Both the position numbers and the translations under genes were made by a program. From an uncultured Pelagibacteraceae bacterium (GTDB taxonomy: Bacteria; Pseudomonadota; Alphaproteobacteria; Pelagibacterales; Pelagibacteraceae), in assembly GCA_902626185.1 (NCBI GenBank), contig CACOEA010000002.1, forward strand, positions 1-64,000: a stretch of 64,000 nt of DNA, written 5' to 3'. The notes below the pieces were generated by a model that searched no databases, had not been told where the DNA came from, and saw only the letters and a list, made by a program, of their open reading frames with translations. The number at the start of each line of letters is the position of its first letter. Position 1 is the first letter of the stretch. Shown here one piece after another: positions 1-12,676 of the stretch.

Positions 1-663
1 TATATTTTTTTTAAATTTAATAGCAGTAGACTTGATACCTATTATTTCATCATCTGTTATGTCTTGCACGCCGTAAATGGTGTCATAACCCAATGTCCAA
101 AATATGGCTGATATATAAAGTAAAATAATTTCAATAGAAATTTGATCTAAAATCGCAGAATAAGCCATTACCATGCCCCAATTAAAAGTTAATCCGAGAA
201 ATAATTGAGGCCAATAAGTTATTCTCTTCATGAATGGATATGAGAATGCTAAAATCATTGAGCCTAACCCAAGGTAAATGGTTTTAACATTAAACTGTAT
301 TAGAATTAAAAAGGATATCAAACAAAGAATTATGACGTAAATAAAAGATTGCTGAACTGAAATTTTTCCACTCGCAATAGGTCTTCTTTTTGTTCTTTGA
401 ACTTTTTTATCAAAATCTTTATCAACAATATCGTTGAATATACATCCAGCACTTCTCATCAAAACAGAGCCTAAAAAAAATAATAATAAATAATACTGAA
501 ATATAAATAGATTTTGATCAAAATTGTAACCATAAGCCAAACCCCAGGAGCAGGGCCAAAATAAGAGCATATAGCCTATAGGTTTGTTTAATCTTGTTAA
601 TTCTATAAAAATTTTTAATTGATGCATTAAATATGACTTGTAAATACCAAACACTATCTTCAT
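1..663 (-). CDS. ubiA: 4-hydroxybenzoate polyprenyltransferase (UbiA), partial, C-terminus beyond window start
   Basis: Own reverse-strand translation from ATG at 663: MKIVFGIYKSYLMHQLKIFIELTRLNKPIGYMLLFWPCSWGLAYG...RSAGCIFNDIVDKDFDKKVQRTKRRPIASG; UbiA NDxxDxxxD motif; frame open to base 1. Confidence 0.9.
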   Translation of the reverse strand, partial: MKIVFGIYKSYLMHQLKIFIELTRLNKPIGYMLLFWPCSWGLAYGYNFDQNLFIFQYYLLLFFLGSVLMRSAGCIFNDIVDKDFDKKVQRTKRRPIASGKISVQQSFIYVIILCLISFLILIQFNVKTIYLGLGSMILAFSYPFMKRITYWPQLFLGLTFNWGMVMAYSAILDQISIEIILLYISAIFWTLGYDTIYGVQDITDDEIIGIKSTAIKFKKNI

Positions 664-680
664 AATCAATTTGATTCGGC

Positions 681-1091
681 ATGGATATAGATTACACAGT
701 AGCAGCATTAATGTTTCCGGCTATACCTTTGATGATGACTATGTATAGCAATAGATTTCACACATTAAGTGCTTTAATCAGGCAAATTCATGATCAATAT
801 ACATTTGAAAAAAGGGTTCCTCCTGAATGGGAAAATCAACTTCATGTTTTGAACAAAAGAACCAATCTTTTGAAATACGTGATGGGTTTCGCAGCTTTTG
901 GTTTTTTGTTTAATATGTCAACAGTATTAATGCTTTACTTAGGCTCAATACAAATTGCTAGACTAAATTTTGCAGCGTGTTGTGTTTGCATGATTGTTTC
1001 AATTTTTCTTTTTTTGCAGGAAATAAGACTTTCAAATCAAGCCTTGAAGTTTCATCTGAGTGATATGGATTCAATGAAAAAAGATCTTTAA
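681..1091 (+). CDS. DUF2721-like small membrane protein
   Basis: 136 aa ORF with hydrophobic segments and a family-like N-terminus. Confidence 0.7.
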   Translation: MDIDYTVAALMFPAIPLMMTMYSNRFHTLSALIRQIHDQYTFEKRVPPEWENQLHVLNKRTNLLKYVMGFAAFGFLFNMSTVLMLYLGSIQIARLNFAACCVCMIVSIFLFLQEIRLSNQALKFHLSDMDSMKKDL

Positions 1092-1092
1092 A

Positions 1093-1359
1093 TCACTTTT
1101 TTTCTAAAAGCTTTTTTTTAAATAATGATACACCTTCTTTCAATTTATAGTTATATGATTCTTCAAAAGTGCTAAGTTGCCAACCTGTCATTCTTTTTTT
1201 TAATTCTATTAAATTTTTTTCCTTCCATTGATTGGTTGTACTTTCTTCTTTCCAAATATTTTTTTCATCATTCGTTCTAGAACAGCCATAGCAGTAACCT
1301 GTTATTGGTTCAGTTTTACAAATACTTATACATGGAGAAATAATCTTTTTATCCATCAT
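1093..1359 (-). CDS. DUF1289-like cysteine-motif protein
   Basis: SPCISICKTEPITGYCYGCSRTNDE resembles the DUF1289 Cys motif. Confidence 0.75.
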   Translation of the reverse strand: MMDKKIISPCISICKTEPITGYCYGCSRTNDEKNIWKEESTTNQWKEKNLIELKKRMTGWQLSTFEESYNYKLKEGVSLFKKKLLEKK

Positions 1360-2330
1360 GGAATAAGAATTGCGGGACCTGTCAATTTTCTTGACTCTAA
1401 GTCCTCATGCGCCTTTTGAGCATCAGACATCTTATACTCTTTAAATATTTTTACTTTAATTTTACCAAATTTCACTTTTTCAAAAATTTCGTCAGCTCCT
1501 TTTTGAAGTTCTTTTCTATTTGTAAAATAGTGACCAATTGTAGGTCTAGTAAGAAAAAGACTTTTAGATTGAATATCTTTAGGCACATTCACTGGATCCA
1601 AAGGTCCTGATGCATTTCCAAAACTCACCATCATTCCTCTAGGTTTTAAACATTGAATAGAACCACCAAATGTTTTTTTTCCAACACCATCAAAAACTGC
1701 AGAAACTCCTTTATTATTTGTAAATTTCATTACTTCTTTTGCGAAATCATCTTTAGAGTAATTAATTACATGTTCATAGCCATTGGATTTAGCTATATCA
1801 ATTTTTTCATCTGAGCCTACTGTCCCAATTACTTTTGCTCCAATACTATTAGCCCATTGAGCAAATATTTGACCAACGCCACCTGCAGCAGCATGAAACA
1901 AAACAGTTTCACCAGCTTTAAGATTATAAGTTTTCGTTAAAAGATAATTAGTTGTTAAACCCTTAGTCATTAATGTTGCCGCTAATTTATGGGATATACC
2001 CTCTGGAACTTTAACAGCTATCTTTGCTGGTATAATTCTTTGTTGGGCATAAGCACCGATAGGCATAGAGGCATAGGCAATATTATCTCCTTTATTAAAC
2101 TCTGAGACATTAGAACCAACTTCATCAATTTTTCCTGCTGCTTCTAAACCAATACCACTAGGTAAAGGAAGAGGGTAAAGTCCTGATCTATGATATGTAT
2201 CAATATAATTTAAACCGATTGCTTTATTAGTCACCTTGATTTCATCGGGTCCCGGTGAGCTCAAACTTATCTCATGCATCTCTAATACATCAGGCCCTCC
2301 ATTTTTTTTAATTATAATTGATTTAGGCAT
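1356..2330 (-). CDS. NADPH:quinone oxidoreductase, zinc-type MDR family
   Basis: 324 aa; GLEAAGKIDEVG, HAAAGGVGQIFAQWA Rossmann motif. Confidence 0.88.
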   Translation of the reverse strand: MPKSIIIKKNGGPDVLEMHEISLSSPGPDEIKVTNKAIGLNYIDTYHRSGLYPLPLPSGIGLEAAGKIDEVGSNVSEFNKGDNIAYASMPIGAYAQQRIIPAKIAVKVPEGISHKLAATLMTKGLTTNYLLTKTYNLKAGETVLFHAAAGGVGQIFAQWANSIGAKVIGTVGSDEKIDIAKSNGYEHVINYSKDDFAKEVMKFTNNKGVSAVFDGVGKKTFGGSIQCLKPRGMMVSFGNASGPLDPVNVPKDIQSKSLFLTRPTIGHYFTNRKELQKGADEIFEKVKFGKIKVKIFKEYKMSDAQKAHEDLESRKLTGPAILIP

Positions 2331-2354
2331 TTTTGATGAAACGTACTTTAAGTT

Positions 2355-3206
2355 TTAATATTTAGCAAATGTTCCATTATTATAATCTTGAATAGCTTCT
2401 AGTATTTCTGCTTTAGTGTTCATAACAAATGGACCACCTCTTGCAATTGGCTCACCTATAGGCTCACCAGCTATAAATAAAAATTCAGTTTTTTTATTAG
2501 CTTTAGCTATTAATTCATTGCCTCTATCTAACAAAATTAAATTAGAGTCTTGAATTTTTTTATGATCTTTTTCACCAATTTTTAATTCACCTTTGAGTAT
2601 ATAAATAAAAGAATTATGCCCAATCGGTACATCATACTTAAATTCTTTTCCTTCATTTAAAACGATATGAAAATAAATAGGTTTTACGTTGTGGTTTTTT
2701 TCTGGACCTTCAGCATTTTTATATTTTCCAGCTATAACTTTTACAGTCATATCTGAGTCTACGTGCGTGCCTAGCTCATTGCTTTTAATATAAAGATATT
2801 CAGGTTTATTCTTTTTTAATTTTGCTGGCATATTAATCCATAGTTGGAAACCTAGTAGTTTACCCTCCTTCATTGCTGGCATTTCAGAATGTATAATGCC
2901 TCTACCAGTTTTCATCCACTGCACATCTCCAGAGGCCATAATTCCTTTTGCTCCAGTGCTATCTTGGTGTTCAAATTCCCCACTTAACATGTATGTTACA
3001 GTTTCTATTCCTCTATGTGGATGTGGCGGGAAACCAGCAACATAATCATCTTTATTCTCAGATCCAAATTCATCTAACATTAAAAAAGGGTCAATATAAT
3101 CAGCTTCAGGTGTTCCAATACTTCTTTTTAATTTTACTCCAGCACCATCCGATGCATTAAGCGCTTTAACAATTTTTTTTACTTCAATTTTTGACATGTT
3201 TGACAA
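2355..3206 (-). CDS. pirin family protein
   Basis: 283 aa; FPPHPHRGIETVTYMLSGEFEHQDS...GDVQWMKTGRGIIHSE pirin signature. Confidence 0.92.
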   Translation of the reverse strand: MSNMSKIEVKKIVKALNASDGAGVKLKRSIGTPEADYIDPFLMLDEFGSENKDDYVAGFPPHPHRGIETVTYMLSGEFEHQDSTGAKGIMASGDVQWMKTGRGIIHSEMPAMKEGKLLGFQLWINMPAKLKKNKPEYLYIKSNELGTHVDSDMTVKVIAGKYKNAEGPEKNHNVKPIYFHIVLNEGKEFKYDVPIGHNSFIYILKGELKIGEKDHKKIQDSNLILLDRGNELIAKANKKTEFLFIAGEPIGEPIARGGPFVMNTKAEILEAIQDYNNGTFAKY

Positions 3207-3218
3207 TACAATAAATAC

Positions 3219-3878
3219 TTATACGACATCAAGTAGCTGCGTTAAGTTGCCGATTTCATATTTAGGCTTGTAATCAAGGTTATCAAAATGAGATCTATTT
3301 CGATTAACCCAAACAGAATTAAAACCGAAATTTCCACCTCCCGACACATCCCAAGTATTAGCACTTAAGAAAGTAATTTCTTTGGGTTGAATTTTATATT
3401 TTTTCACAGGTAAGTCATAAACTCTATTATCTGGTTTATAAATTTTTACTTCTTCAACTGAGAAGAGGTCATCAAATAAATAATCTAAATTATTACTTTT
3501 TACAAGCTCATTTAAAAGCGATGGAGTACCGTTAGAAAGTATTGCAAGTTTAAAGTTTTTTTTTTTTAGATTTTCTAAAACTTTTTTAACTTCTGGATAA
3601 GTTGATAGTATCTTATAAAGATTAAGTAACTCATTTTTCATGCTCATATCAACTTTAAAAACACTCATAGATTTCTCCAGACTATCTTCAGTGACTTGCC
3701 AAAAATCTTTGTGTCTATTCATTAAACTTCGAAGCCATGTATATTCTAATTGTGTTGTTCTCCAAAAGTTTGCAAACGCTTCCCATTCATCTCCAATTTT
3801 ATCTTTACATTTCTCAGCTGCAGAATTCACATCAAACAAAGTACCGTAAGCGTCAAATATTATCGCTTTTGTGTTCAT
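3219..3878 (-). CDS. haloacid dehalogenase type II (HAD superfamily)
   Basis: 219 aa; FDAYGTLFD motif I, LSNGTP motif II, KPDNRVYDL, SANTWDVSGG. Confidence 0.88.
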   Translation of the reverse strand: MNTKAIIFDAYGTLFDVNSAAEKCKDKIGDEWEAFANFWRTTQLEYTWLRSLMNRHKDFWQVTEDSLEKSMSVFKVDMSMKNELLNLYKILSTYPEVKKVLENLKKKNFKLAILSNGTPSLLNELVKSNNLDYLFDDLFSVEEVKIYKPDNRVYDLPVKKYKIQPKEITFLSANTWDVSGGGNFGFNSVWVNRNRSHFDNLDYKPKYEIGNLTQLLDVV

Positions 3879-3887
3879 GAGTTATCT

Positions 3888-4127
3888 CTATTTAATATTG
3901 TGGGAACCATCGCATAACGGTTGATCCTTGGTTTGCTTACAGGTACAGAAAAACACTTTTTTGGATTGATCAGCTTTATAAACTAACGATTTGAATTCCG
4001 TACCTTTGTGAGAACCATCACAAAATGGTTGATTTGAACTTTTTCCGCATGAACACCAATAATAGGATTTTCCCTCAATTACATCTACACCTATTGGTGT
4101 ATCTCCGGCTCTTTGTGCTTTAAGCAT
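3888..4127 (-). CDS. CDGSH iron-sulfur domain protein with two motifs
   Basis: 79 aa; CSCGKSSNQPFCDGSHKG and CTCKQTKDQPLCDGSHN. Confidence 0.9.
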   Translation of the reverse strand: MLKAQRAGDTPIGVDVIEGKSYYWCSCGKSSNQPFCDGSHKGTEFKSLVYKADQSKKVFFCTCKQTKDQPLCDGSHNIK

Positions 4128-4178
4128 GATAAAGCTCCTTTAATTAAGTTGATTTTATTTATAGTATATCATTTCATT

Positions 4179-4889
4179 ATGAATATTAGATTATATCATC
4201 CTGACAGTATAGTCGAAAATTCAACTGGTTTGCTTTCAAAAGATCACACGCATTACATTATTAATGTAATGAGGCTAAAACGAGGATCTCAAATAAATTT
4301 TTTTAATAAAGAAGGAGAGTGGACAAGTGAAATAGTTTTTTTAGACAAAAACAGAATAGAGGTAAAATATTTAAAAAAGATTAGACAACAAAGTAGTAAT
4401 TCTAAAATTCAGTTAGCTATATGTCTGGTTAAAAAAAATCCAATGGATATTATTTTACAAAAAGCTACTGAATTAGGTGTGAGCAGAATAATTCCAATAA
4501 TTTCAGATAGGACCGAGATTAAAGAACTTAATTTTGATAGAGCAAAAAGAATTGTTACAGAAGCGACGGAGCAATCAAATCAATTAGTTCCGCCGGAAAT
4601 AGCAGATGTTTCGAGTTTAAATAATTTTTTAAAAAATTTAGACGGTTCTACTAAAATTTTATTTGCAGATGTAAATACGAAATACAACTTAAAATCTGAA
4701 GATTTAAAAGATAGTCAATCTTTATGTATTTTAATTGGGCCAGAGGGTGATTTTTCCCCCTCAGAAAGGGAGACAATTTCTAAAAATTCAAATGTAATAC
4801 CTTTTACAATATCCTCAAATATTCTTAGGTCGGATACTGCTGTAATAAGCGCTATTTCATTGGTTAATTTTATCAATAACTTTAATTAA
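4179..4889 (+). CDS. rsmE: 16S rRNA (uracil(1498)-N(3))-methyltransferase RsmE
   Basis: ORF-track frame 4113..4889; start moved to MNIRLYHPDS at 4179; QKATELGVSRIIPI, IGPEGDFSPSE, LRSDTAVISAI motifs. Confidence 0.9.
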   Translation: MNIRLYHPDSIVENSTGLLSKDHTHYIINVMRLKRGSQINFFNKEGEWTSEIVFLDKNRIEVKYLKKIRQQSSNSKIQLAICLVKKNPMDIILQKATELGVSRIIPIISDRTEIKELNFDRAKRIVTEATEQSNQLVPPEIADVSSLNNFLKNLDGSTKILFADVNTKYNLKSEDLKDSQSLCILIGPEGDFSPSERETISKNSNVIPFTISSNILRSDTAVISAISLVNFINNFN

Positions 4890-4940
4890 TTGTCGCATTA
4901 ATTGAAATTGTGAAATCATCTAAAAACTGTATAAAAACTT

Positions 4941-7365
<2,425 letters not shown>

Positions 7366-7366
7366 A

Positions 7367-8287
7367 TTGAGTCAGGTAATAACAAAATCAAGAAGTAATA
7401 AATTAAGTTTAGTTTTTAGTTTACAGTCATTTTTTAATTTAATGAAACCAAGAGTAATGTCTTTGGTTTTGTTCACATGTATGGTGGGAATGTTAATTGC
7501 ACCAACAAATGTTCCTCTTACAAATTCAATTATTTCATTAATTGCTGTTGCTCTTGGTTCTGGCGCGGCTGGTGCTTTAAATATGTGGTACGAGTCAGAT
7601 CTTGATGCCTTGATGAGCAGAACTTGTCTCAGACCTATACCCACTGGTAGAGTTAAGAAAAATCAGGCACTTTATTTTGGCTCATTCTTATCAATATTAT
7701 CAACAACAATTCTTTACTATTCTTCTAATTTATTGTCATCGATTTTACTTTTATTTACTATTTGTTTTTATTTTTTTATCTACACAATTTGGTTAAAAAG
7801 AAAAACCCCGCAAAATATTGTAATTGGAGGTGCTGCCGGGGCATTACCACCTGTAATAGGATGGACAATTGCAACAGGTCAAATTTCTATTGAACCAATT
7901 ATTCTATTTTTAATAATATTTTTATGGACGCCTTCACATTTTTGGGCTTTAAGCCTATACAAAGCTGGAGATTATAAAAGAGCTAAAATTCCAATGCTAC
8001 CTATTACAGACGGCATACAAAAAACAAAGTTTAATATTCTTGTTTACTCATTAGCAATGTTTCCAGTTGCAATAGCTCCTTATTTTTTTAATTTAGCGAG
8101 TATAGCTTACTTAATAATTTCTTCTTTAATGACAATTTTTTATGTAGTCTTATGTTTAAAACTGTTTAGAGAAAAAAATACGAAATTCTCAAACATCATT
8201 GCTAGAAAGATATTTGTATACTCAATATTTTATTTATTTGTAATATTTCTTGCTCTTTTAATGGATAATTTTTTAAGATTATTTTAA
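7367..8287 (+). CDS. ctaB: protoheme IX farnesyltransferase, TTG start
   Basis: 306 aa; NMWYESDLDALMSRTCLRPIPTG prenyltransferase motif; position in the cox operon. Confidence 0.94.
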   Translation: MSQVITKSRSNKLSLVFSLQSFFNLMKPRVMSLVLFTCMVGMLIAPTNVPLTNSIISLIAVALGSGAAGALNMWYESDLDALMSRTCLRPIPTGRVKKNQALYFGSFLSILSTTILYYSSNLLSSILLLFTICFYFFIYTIWLKRKTPQNIVIGGAAGALPPVIGWTIATGQISIEPIILFLIIFLWTPSHFWALSLYKAGDYKRAKIPMLPITDGIQKTKFNILVYSLAMFPVAIAPYFFNLASIAYLIISSLMTIFYVVLCLKLFREKNTKFSNIIARKIFVYSIFYLFVIFLALLMDNFLRLF

Positions 8288-8397
8288 TGAAAAATAATAA
8301 AAAAAATCTTGTAACAGCTTTAATTCTTATATTGTTTATGGTTTTTTTATTTGTTTTAACTTTTTATAATATTGGAATTTATAACAGAGAAATTTAA
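8287..8397 (+). CDS. 36 aa single-TM protein between ctaB and ctaG (CoxF-like position), not in supplied ORF track
   Basis: Own translation MKNNKKNLVTALILILFMVFLFVLTFYNIGIYNREI*; TAATG coupling at both ends (ctaB stop/ORF start at 8285-8289; ORF stop/ctaG start at 8395-8399). Confidence 0.72.
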   Translation: MKNNKKNLVTALILILFMVFLFVLTFYNIGIYNREI

Positions 8398-8948
8398 TGA
8401 ATATAGATAAAAAAAAACTTACACCGTTTGTTCTTGTTTCAATTTTTTTAGTAATGCTCGGATTATCTTTTGCGGCAGTTCCACTTTATGATTTATTTTG
8501 TAGAGTTACAGGGTTTGGTGGGACAACTCAAAACGCTTCTACAAAAGACATACCCAAAATTGTTGTAAATCAAGACTATAAGATGAGATTTGATACAAAC
8601 ATCAATAGTACTCTCAATTGGAAATTTACATCTGAAATGAACACCTTGGAATTAAAACCTGGTGAGGTGCACACAGTAAAATTCTACGTTGAAAATCCTA
8701 ATAGCAAGCCCTCCTCAGGCTCAGCTTCATTTAACGTTTCTCCAGCACCTTTTGGCATTTATCTTAATAAAATTGGTTGCTTTTGTTTTGAGAAACAAAC
8801 ACTTAAAGCTGGTGAAAAAAAAGAGTTTAACCTAACATTTTTCTTGGATCCAAAAGTTGTAGATGATAATAAAACTAAAAATATTGCTGATGTAACTTTA
8901 TCATTTACGTTTTTTTCATCAGATTTTTATAGTAAAAATAAAGCTTAG
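8397..8948 (+). CDS. ctaG: cytochrome c oxidase assembly protein CtaG/Cox11
   Basis: 183 aa; AAVPLYDLFCRVTGFGGTTQ, CFCFEKQTL Cox11 motifs. Confidence 0.96.
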   Translation: MNIDKKKLTPFVLVSIFLVMLGLSFAAVPLYDLFCRVTGFGGTTQNASTKDIPKIVVNQDYKMRFDTNINSTLNWKFTSEMNTLELKPGEVHTVKFYVENPNSKPSSGSASFNVSPAPFGIYLNKIGCFCFEKQTLKAGEKKEFNLTFFLDPKVVDDNKTKNIADVTLSFTFFSSDFYSKNKA

Positions 8949-8950
8949 AT

Positions 8951-9742
8951 ATGTCGTCAAAAGAAAAAAAACACGGATTTCATCTAGTAGACCCAAGTCC
9001 TTGGCCAATTTATGTTTCATTTGCAACACTAATTTTAGCTTTTGGTGCAGTATATTATTTTCATTCTAAGGCCTTGTGGTTATTACTGGTCGGATTCGCT
9101 TTAGTTGTTTATGGAGCATTTATGTGGTGGAGAGACGTAATTGAAGAAGCAGAATTTCAAGGACATCATACCCCAGTTGTACAGATCGGACATAGATATG
9201 GAATGGTGCTTTTTATTGCATCTGAAGTGATGTTTTTTGTTGCTTGGTTCTGGGCATATTTTAATGCAAGTTTATTTCCAACAGAAGCTGTAGGTGCTAC
9301 TTGGCCACCTCCAGATATTAAAACATTTGATCCGTGGGATATCCCTTTGATTAATACTTTAATACTTCTTTTGTCTGGGACTACTGTAACTTGGGCGCAT
9401 CATGCCATGTTAGAAAATGATAGAAAAGGTTTGGTGAATGGTTTGGTCTTAACAGTATTTTTAGGCTTCATTTTTACGTGTTTTCAAGCTTATGAGTACC
9501 ATCACGCTACATTTACTATTGATGGAAATATCTATGGATCAACATTTTATATGGCTACAGGTTTCCACGGATTTCATGTCATTGTTGGAACAATTTTTTT
9601 AGCTGTTTGTCTCTTTAGATCTATGAGAGGTCATTCAAATTCAGAACATCATTTTGGATTCGAAGCCGCAGCTTGGTATTGGCACTTCGTAGACGTTGTC
9701 TGGCTGTTTTTGTTTGCTGCAATTTATATTTGGGGAAGTTAA
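8951..9742 (+). CDS. coxC: cytochrome c oxidase subunit III
   Basis: 263 aa; HGFHLVDPSPWPIYVS, GFHGFHVIVGT, WYWHFVDVVWLFLF. Confidence 0.97.
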   Translation: MSSKEKKHGFHLVDPSPWPIYVSFATLILAFGAVYYFHSKALWLLLVGFALVVYGAFMWWRDVIEEAEFQGHHTPVVQIGHRYGMVLFIASEVMFFVAWFWAYFNASLFPTEAVGATWPPPDIKTFDPWDIPLINTLILLLSGTTVTWAHHAMLENDRKGLVNGLVLTVFLGFIFTCFQAYEYHHATFTIDGNIYGSTFYMATGFHGFHVIVGTIFLAVCLFRSMRGHSNSEHHFGFEAAAWYWHFVDVVWLFLFAAIYIWGS

Positions 9743-9749
9743 AATTTAA

Positions 9750-10403
9750 TTGAAAAAACTATTTCTATTTAAGATTTTCGTTTTTTTATTCATTACATTA
9801 TTCTGTGCTTTAGGAACTTGGCAATTATATCGGTTGCAATGGAAGCAAAATTTGATTAACGATATCAAAAGAGGGCTAGAGTCAGTTCCAATTTTATATA
9901 CATCAGACTTAAATAAAAATTACCAAAGAGTAAAATTAAGTGGTGAGTATATCTTTGAAAAGCAGATATATCTTTATAGTTTAAATCAAAAAGGAGCACC
10001 AGGCTACGACGTTATCACACCCTTCCAAACAACTAATAAAGAAAATGTATTAATTAACCGTGGATGGATACAAAAAGATAAAAAGAATAATCTTCCTATG
10101 ATTTCAACACTTACTGACATAACTGGCATGTTAAGAATGGCTAATAGAAGAAACATTTTTACCCCTGAAAATGATATAAAAGAGAATATCTGGTTCTACC
10201 TTAATTCTGAAGATATTGAAAAATCTACTGGTATGAAATTTAGTAAATATATTGTGTATTTAGAGGATAAAAATATTAAAATACCACAACCAAAGAAAAT
10301 AACTATCGACTTGCCAAACAATCACCTAAAATATGCTATAACTTGGTATTCAATATCAATATCAATTTTACTTTATTATTTATATTTTAGAAGAAATAAA
10401 TGA
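9750..10403 (+). CDS. SURF1 family cytochrome oxidase assembly protein, TTG start
   Basis: 217 aa; GTWQLYRLQWKQ, LINRGWI, position after coxC. Confidence 0.88.
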   Translation: MKKLFLFKIFVFLFITLFCALGTWQLYRLQWKQNLINDIKRGLESVPILYTSDLNKNYQRVKLSGEYIFEKQIYLYSLNQKGAPGYDVITPFQTTNKENVLINRGWIQKDKKNNLPMISTLTDITGMLRMANRRNIFTPENDIKENIWFYLNSEDIEKSTGMKFSKYIVYLEDKNIKIPQPKKITIDLPNNHLKYAITWYSISISILLYYLYFRRNK

Positions 10404-11776
10404 AATATTTTAGCACCAGAGATAAATCTTTAAAATTTAGTTTTAAAGATATTTTTTTAAGAGGACTTGCTCCTGGAGGAGGTTTATTTTTGCCTGACGA
10501 AATTAAAAAATATAGCAAAGATGATCTAAATACTCTAAGTCAATTAAGCTACAATGAACTTGCAACAGAAATTATCTTTAATTTCTGTTCAAATGAAATC
10601 AAAAAGGATGAACTGAACTCGCTAATCAAAAAATCTTATAGTAGCTTTAAAGAAAAAGAAGTCGTTAGTTTAAAAAAAATTGGAAATATTAATCTTTTAG
10701 AGCTTTATCATGGGCCTACTTTAGCTTTCAAAGATATTGCAATGCAAGTAATTGGCAACATGTACGATCATTTGCAAGTTGCTAAGACTAAAACTGTTAA
10801 TATCGTTGTTGCCACATCTGGAGACACTGGTTCTGCAGCTATTGCTGCTTTGAGTAATAGAAAAAACATTAATCTTTTCGTATTACATCCACACAATAAG
10901 ATTTCTAATATTCAGAGAAAAATTATGACAACAATTGGAGGAAAAAATATCTATAATATAGCTATCGATGGATCATTCGATGACTGTCAAAAAATTGTGA
11001 AAGAGCTTTTCAATGAAGATGAATTTAGATCAAAAATAAATATGTCAGGTGTAAATTCTATCAACTGGGCAAGAATTGTTTGTCAGATTGTTTATTATTT
11101 TTATTCTTTCTTAAAATTACAAAATAATAATATCAGCTTTTCTGTACCAACTGGAAATTTTGGAGATATTTACGCAGGATATTTTGCAAAAAAAATGGGT
11201 TTGCCAATTAATAAACTTATAGTAGCAACAAATAAAAACGATATTTTGCAAAGAGTTATAAATACAGGTGAATACAAACCAGATAAAGTGAAACCATCCA
11301 TTACGCCCAGCATGGATATTCAAGTAGCCAGTAACTTTGAAAGACTACTCTTTTATATTTTGGATGAAAACGATAATAAGGTGACTTCTTTAATGCAAGA
11401 TCTTTCATCGAAAAGATTATTTAATTTAGAAAAAAAAGAAATTCAAAAAATAAAGATAGACTTTGAGGGTATAAAAATTACTGATGAAGAAACTGTTCGA
11501 ATTATTGAGAAGGTATATAAAGAACATCAGTTAATTATTGATCCTCATACTGCCACAGGGGTTGGAGCAGCCATAAGTTTGAAGCATTTAGGCGATATAG
11601 TTGTGCTTGGTACAGCTCATCCCTATAAATTCGGTAACACTATAAAAAAAGCTATAGGGAAAGATTTAAATCCACCTAGTCATTTAAAAATGAATGTAGA
11701 TAAAAAAGAAATGTTTGATATTATTGGCAATTCTAGCTCAGATGTTAAAAATTATATTTTAAATAAAATAGTATGA
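10400..11776 (+). CDS. thrC: threonine synthase
   Basis: 458 aa; LYHGPTLAFKDIAMQ PLP-lysine motif, ATSGDTGSAAIAA. Confidence 0.95.
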   Translation: MKYFSTRDKSLKFSFKDIFLRGLAPGGGLFLPDEIKKYSKDDLNTLSQLSYNELATEIIFNFCSNEIKKDELNSLIKKSYSSFKEKEVVSLKKIGNINLLELYHGPTLAFKDIAMQVIGNMYDHLQVAKTKTVNIVVATSGDTGSAAIAALSNRKNINLFVLHPHNKISNIQRKIMTTIGGKNIYNIAIDGSFDDCQKIVKELFNEDEFRSKINMSGVNSINWARIVCQIVYYFYSFLKLQNNNISFSVPTGNFGDIYAGYFAKKMGLPINKLIVATNKNDILQRVINTGEYKPDKVKPSITPSMDIQVASNFERLLFYILDENDNKVTSLMQDLSSKRLFNLEKKEIQKIKIDFEGIKITDEETVRIIEKVYKEHQLIIDPHTATGVGAAISLKHLGDIVVLGTAHPYKFGNTIKKAIGKDLNPPSHLKMNVDKKEMFDIIGNSSSDVKNYILNKIV

Positions 11777-12258
11777 GAATTAAAGTAGGGGAAAAACTAC
11801 CAAGTTCAGAATTGTTCTATCTTGATCAAAATAACGACGTAAAAAAAATTGATATTAAAGATCTTTGCAAAGAAAAGACTATTATTTTGGGTATGCCTGG
11901 AGCATTTACTAAAACATGTTCATCGCTTCATTTACCTGGATATATAAAAAACTACGAGCTTGCTTTAAAAAAAGGAGTTTCAAAAATTATATGTATTGCA
12001 GTAAATGACCCCAATGTAATGAAAGCCTGGGGTGAAAACCAAAATGCTGAAGACAAAATAATTATGGTTGGTGATCCATTTCTTAGATTTACAAAAGCTA
12101 TCGGAGCCGAAGTGGATAAATCTGAGAAAGGACTTGGATTTAGATCAAATCGTTACACAATGCTTGTAGAAAAAGGTGAAATAAAAAAAATAGAAGAAGA
12201 GAAGGAAACTGCCGTTTGCAAATTGTCTGCTGCTGAAAGCTTTTTAAATGCTATTTAG
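11773..12258 (+). CDS. peroxiredoxin, Prx5-type
   Basis: 161 aa; GMPGAFTKTCSSLHLPGY. Confidence 0.92.
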   Translation: MRIKVGEKLPSSELFYLDQNNDVKKIDIKDLCKEKTIILGMPGAFTKTCSSLHLPGYIKNYELALKKGVSKIICIAVNDPNVMKAWGENQNAEDKIIMVGDPFLRFTKAIGAEVDKSEKGLGFRSNRYTMLVEKGEIKKIEEEKETAVCKLSAAESFLNAI

Positions 12259-12676
12259 TCTGTGAAACTGCTAACTCATCAACGAGATTATTATATTTAT
12301 TTCCAGCGTGAGCTTTTACCCATTTCCAAACAACTTTATGTTTTTTACAATAGTTATCTAATTTTACCCAAAGATCTTTATTTTTAACTGGTCTTTTATT
12401 AGCATTTTTCCAGTTATTTAATTTCCACTTTTTTATCCATTCTGTAATTCCATCTTTGACATACTTTGAGTCAGTAAAAATTGTTATTTCTGATCTTTTT
12501 TTGATTTTTTTTAATGCCATTATAGGTGCCATTAATTCCATTCTATTGTTCGTTGTATTATTTTCATTTCCTGAAATACTTAACTGTTCTGTATTAATAG
12601 TTAAGATAATAGCTGCCCAACCTCCTTTACCTGGATTTCCAGAACAAGCACCGTCTGTGTAAATCTTTATTTTCAT
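12251..12676 (-). CDS. rnhA: ribonuclease HI
   Basis: 141 aa; IYTDGACSGNPGKGGWA, NNRMELMA, VKAHAGNKYNNLVDELA. Confidence 0.96.
   Translation of the reverse strand: MKIKIYTDGACSGNPGKGGWAAIILTINTEQLSISGNENNTTNNRMELMAPIMALKKIKKRSEITIFTDSKYVKDGITEWIKKWKLNNWKNANKRPVKNKDLWVKLDNYCKKHKVVWKWVKAHAGNKYNNLVDELAVSQTK

Noticed and set aside
10345-10372. Short tandem ATCAAT repeats near the end of surf1
   Set aside because: In-frame codons for Ser-Ile repeats in an AT-rich gene; too short to be meaningful.
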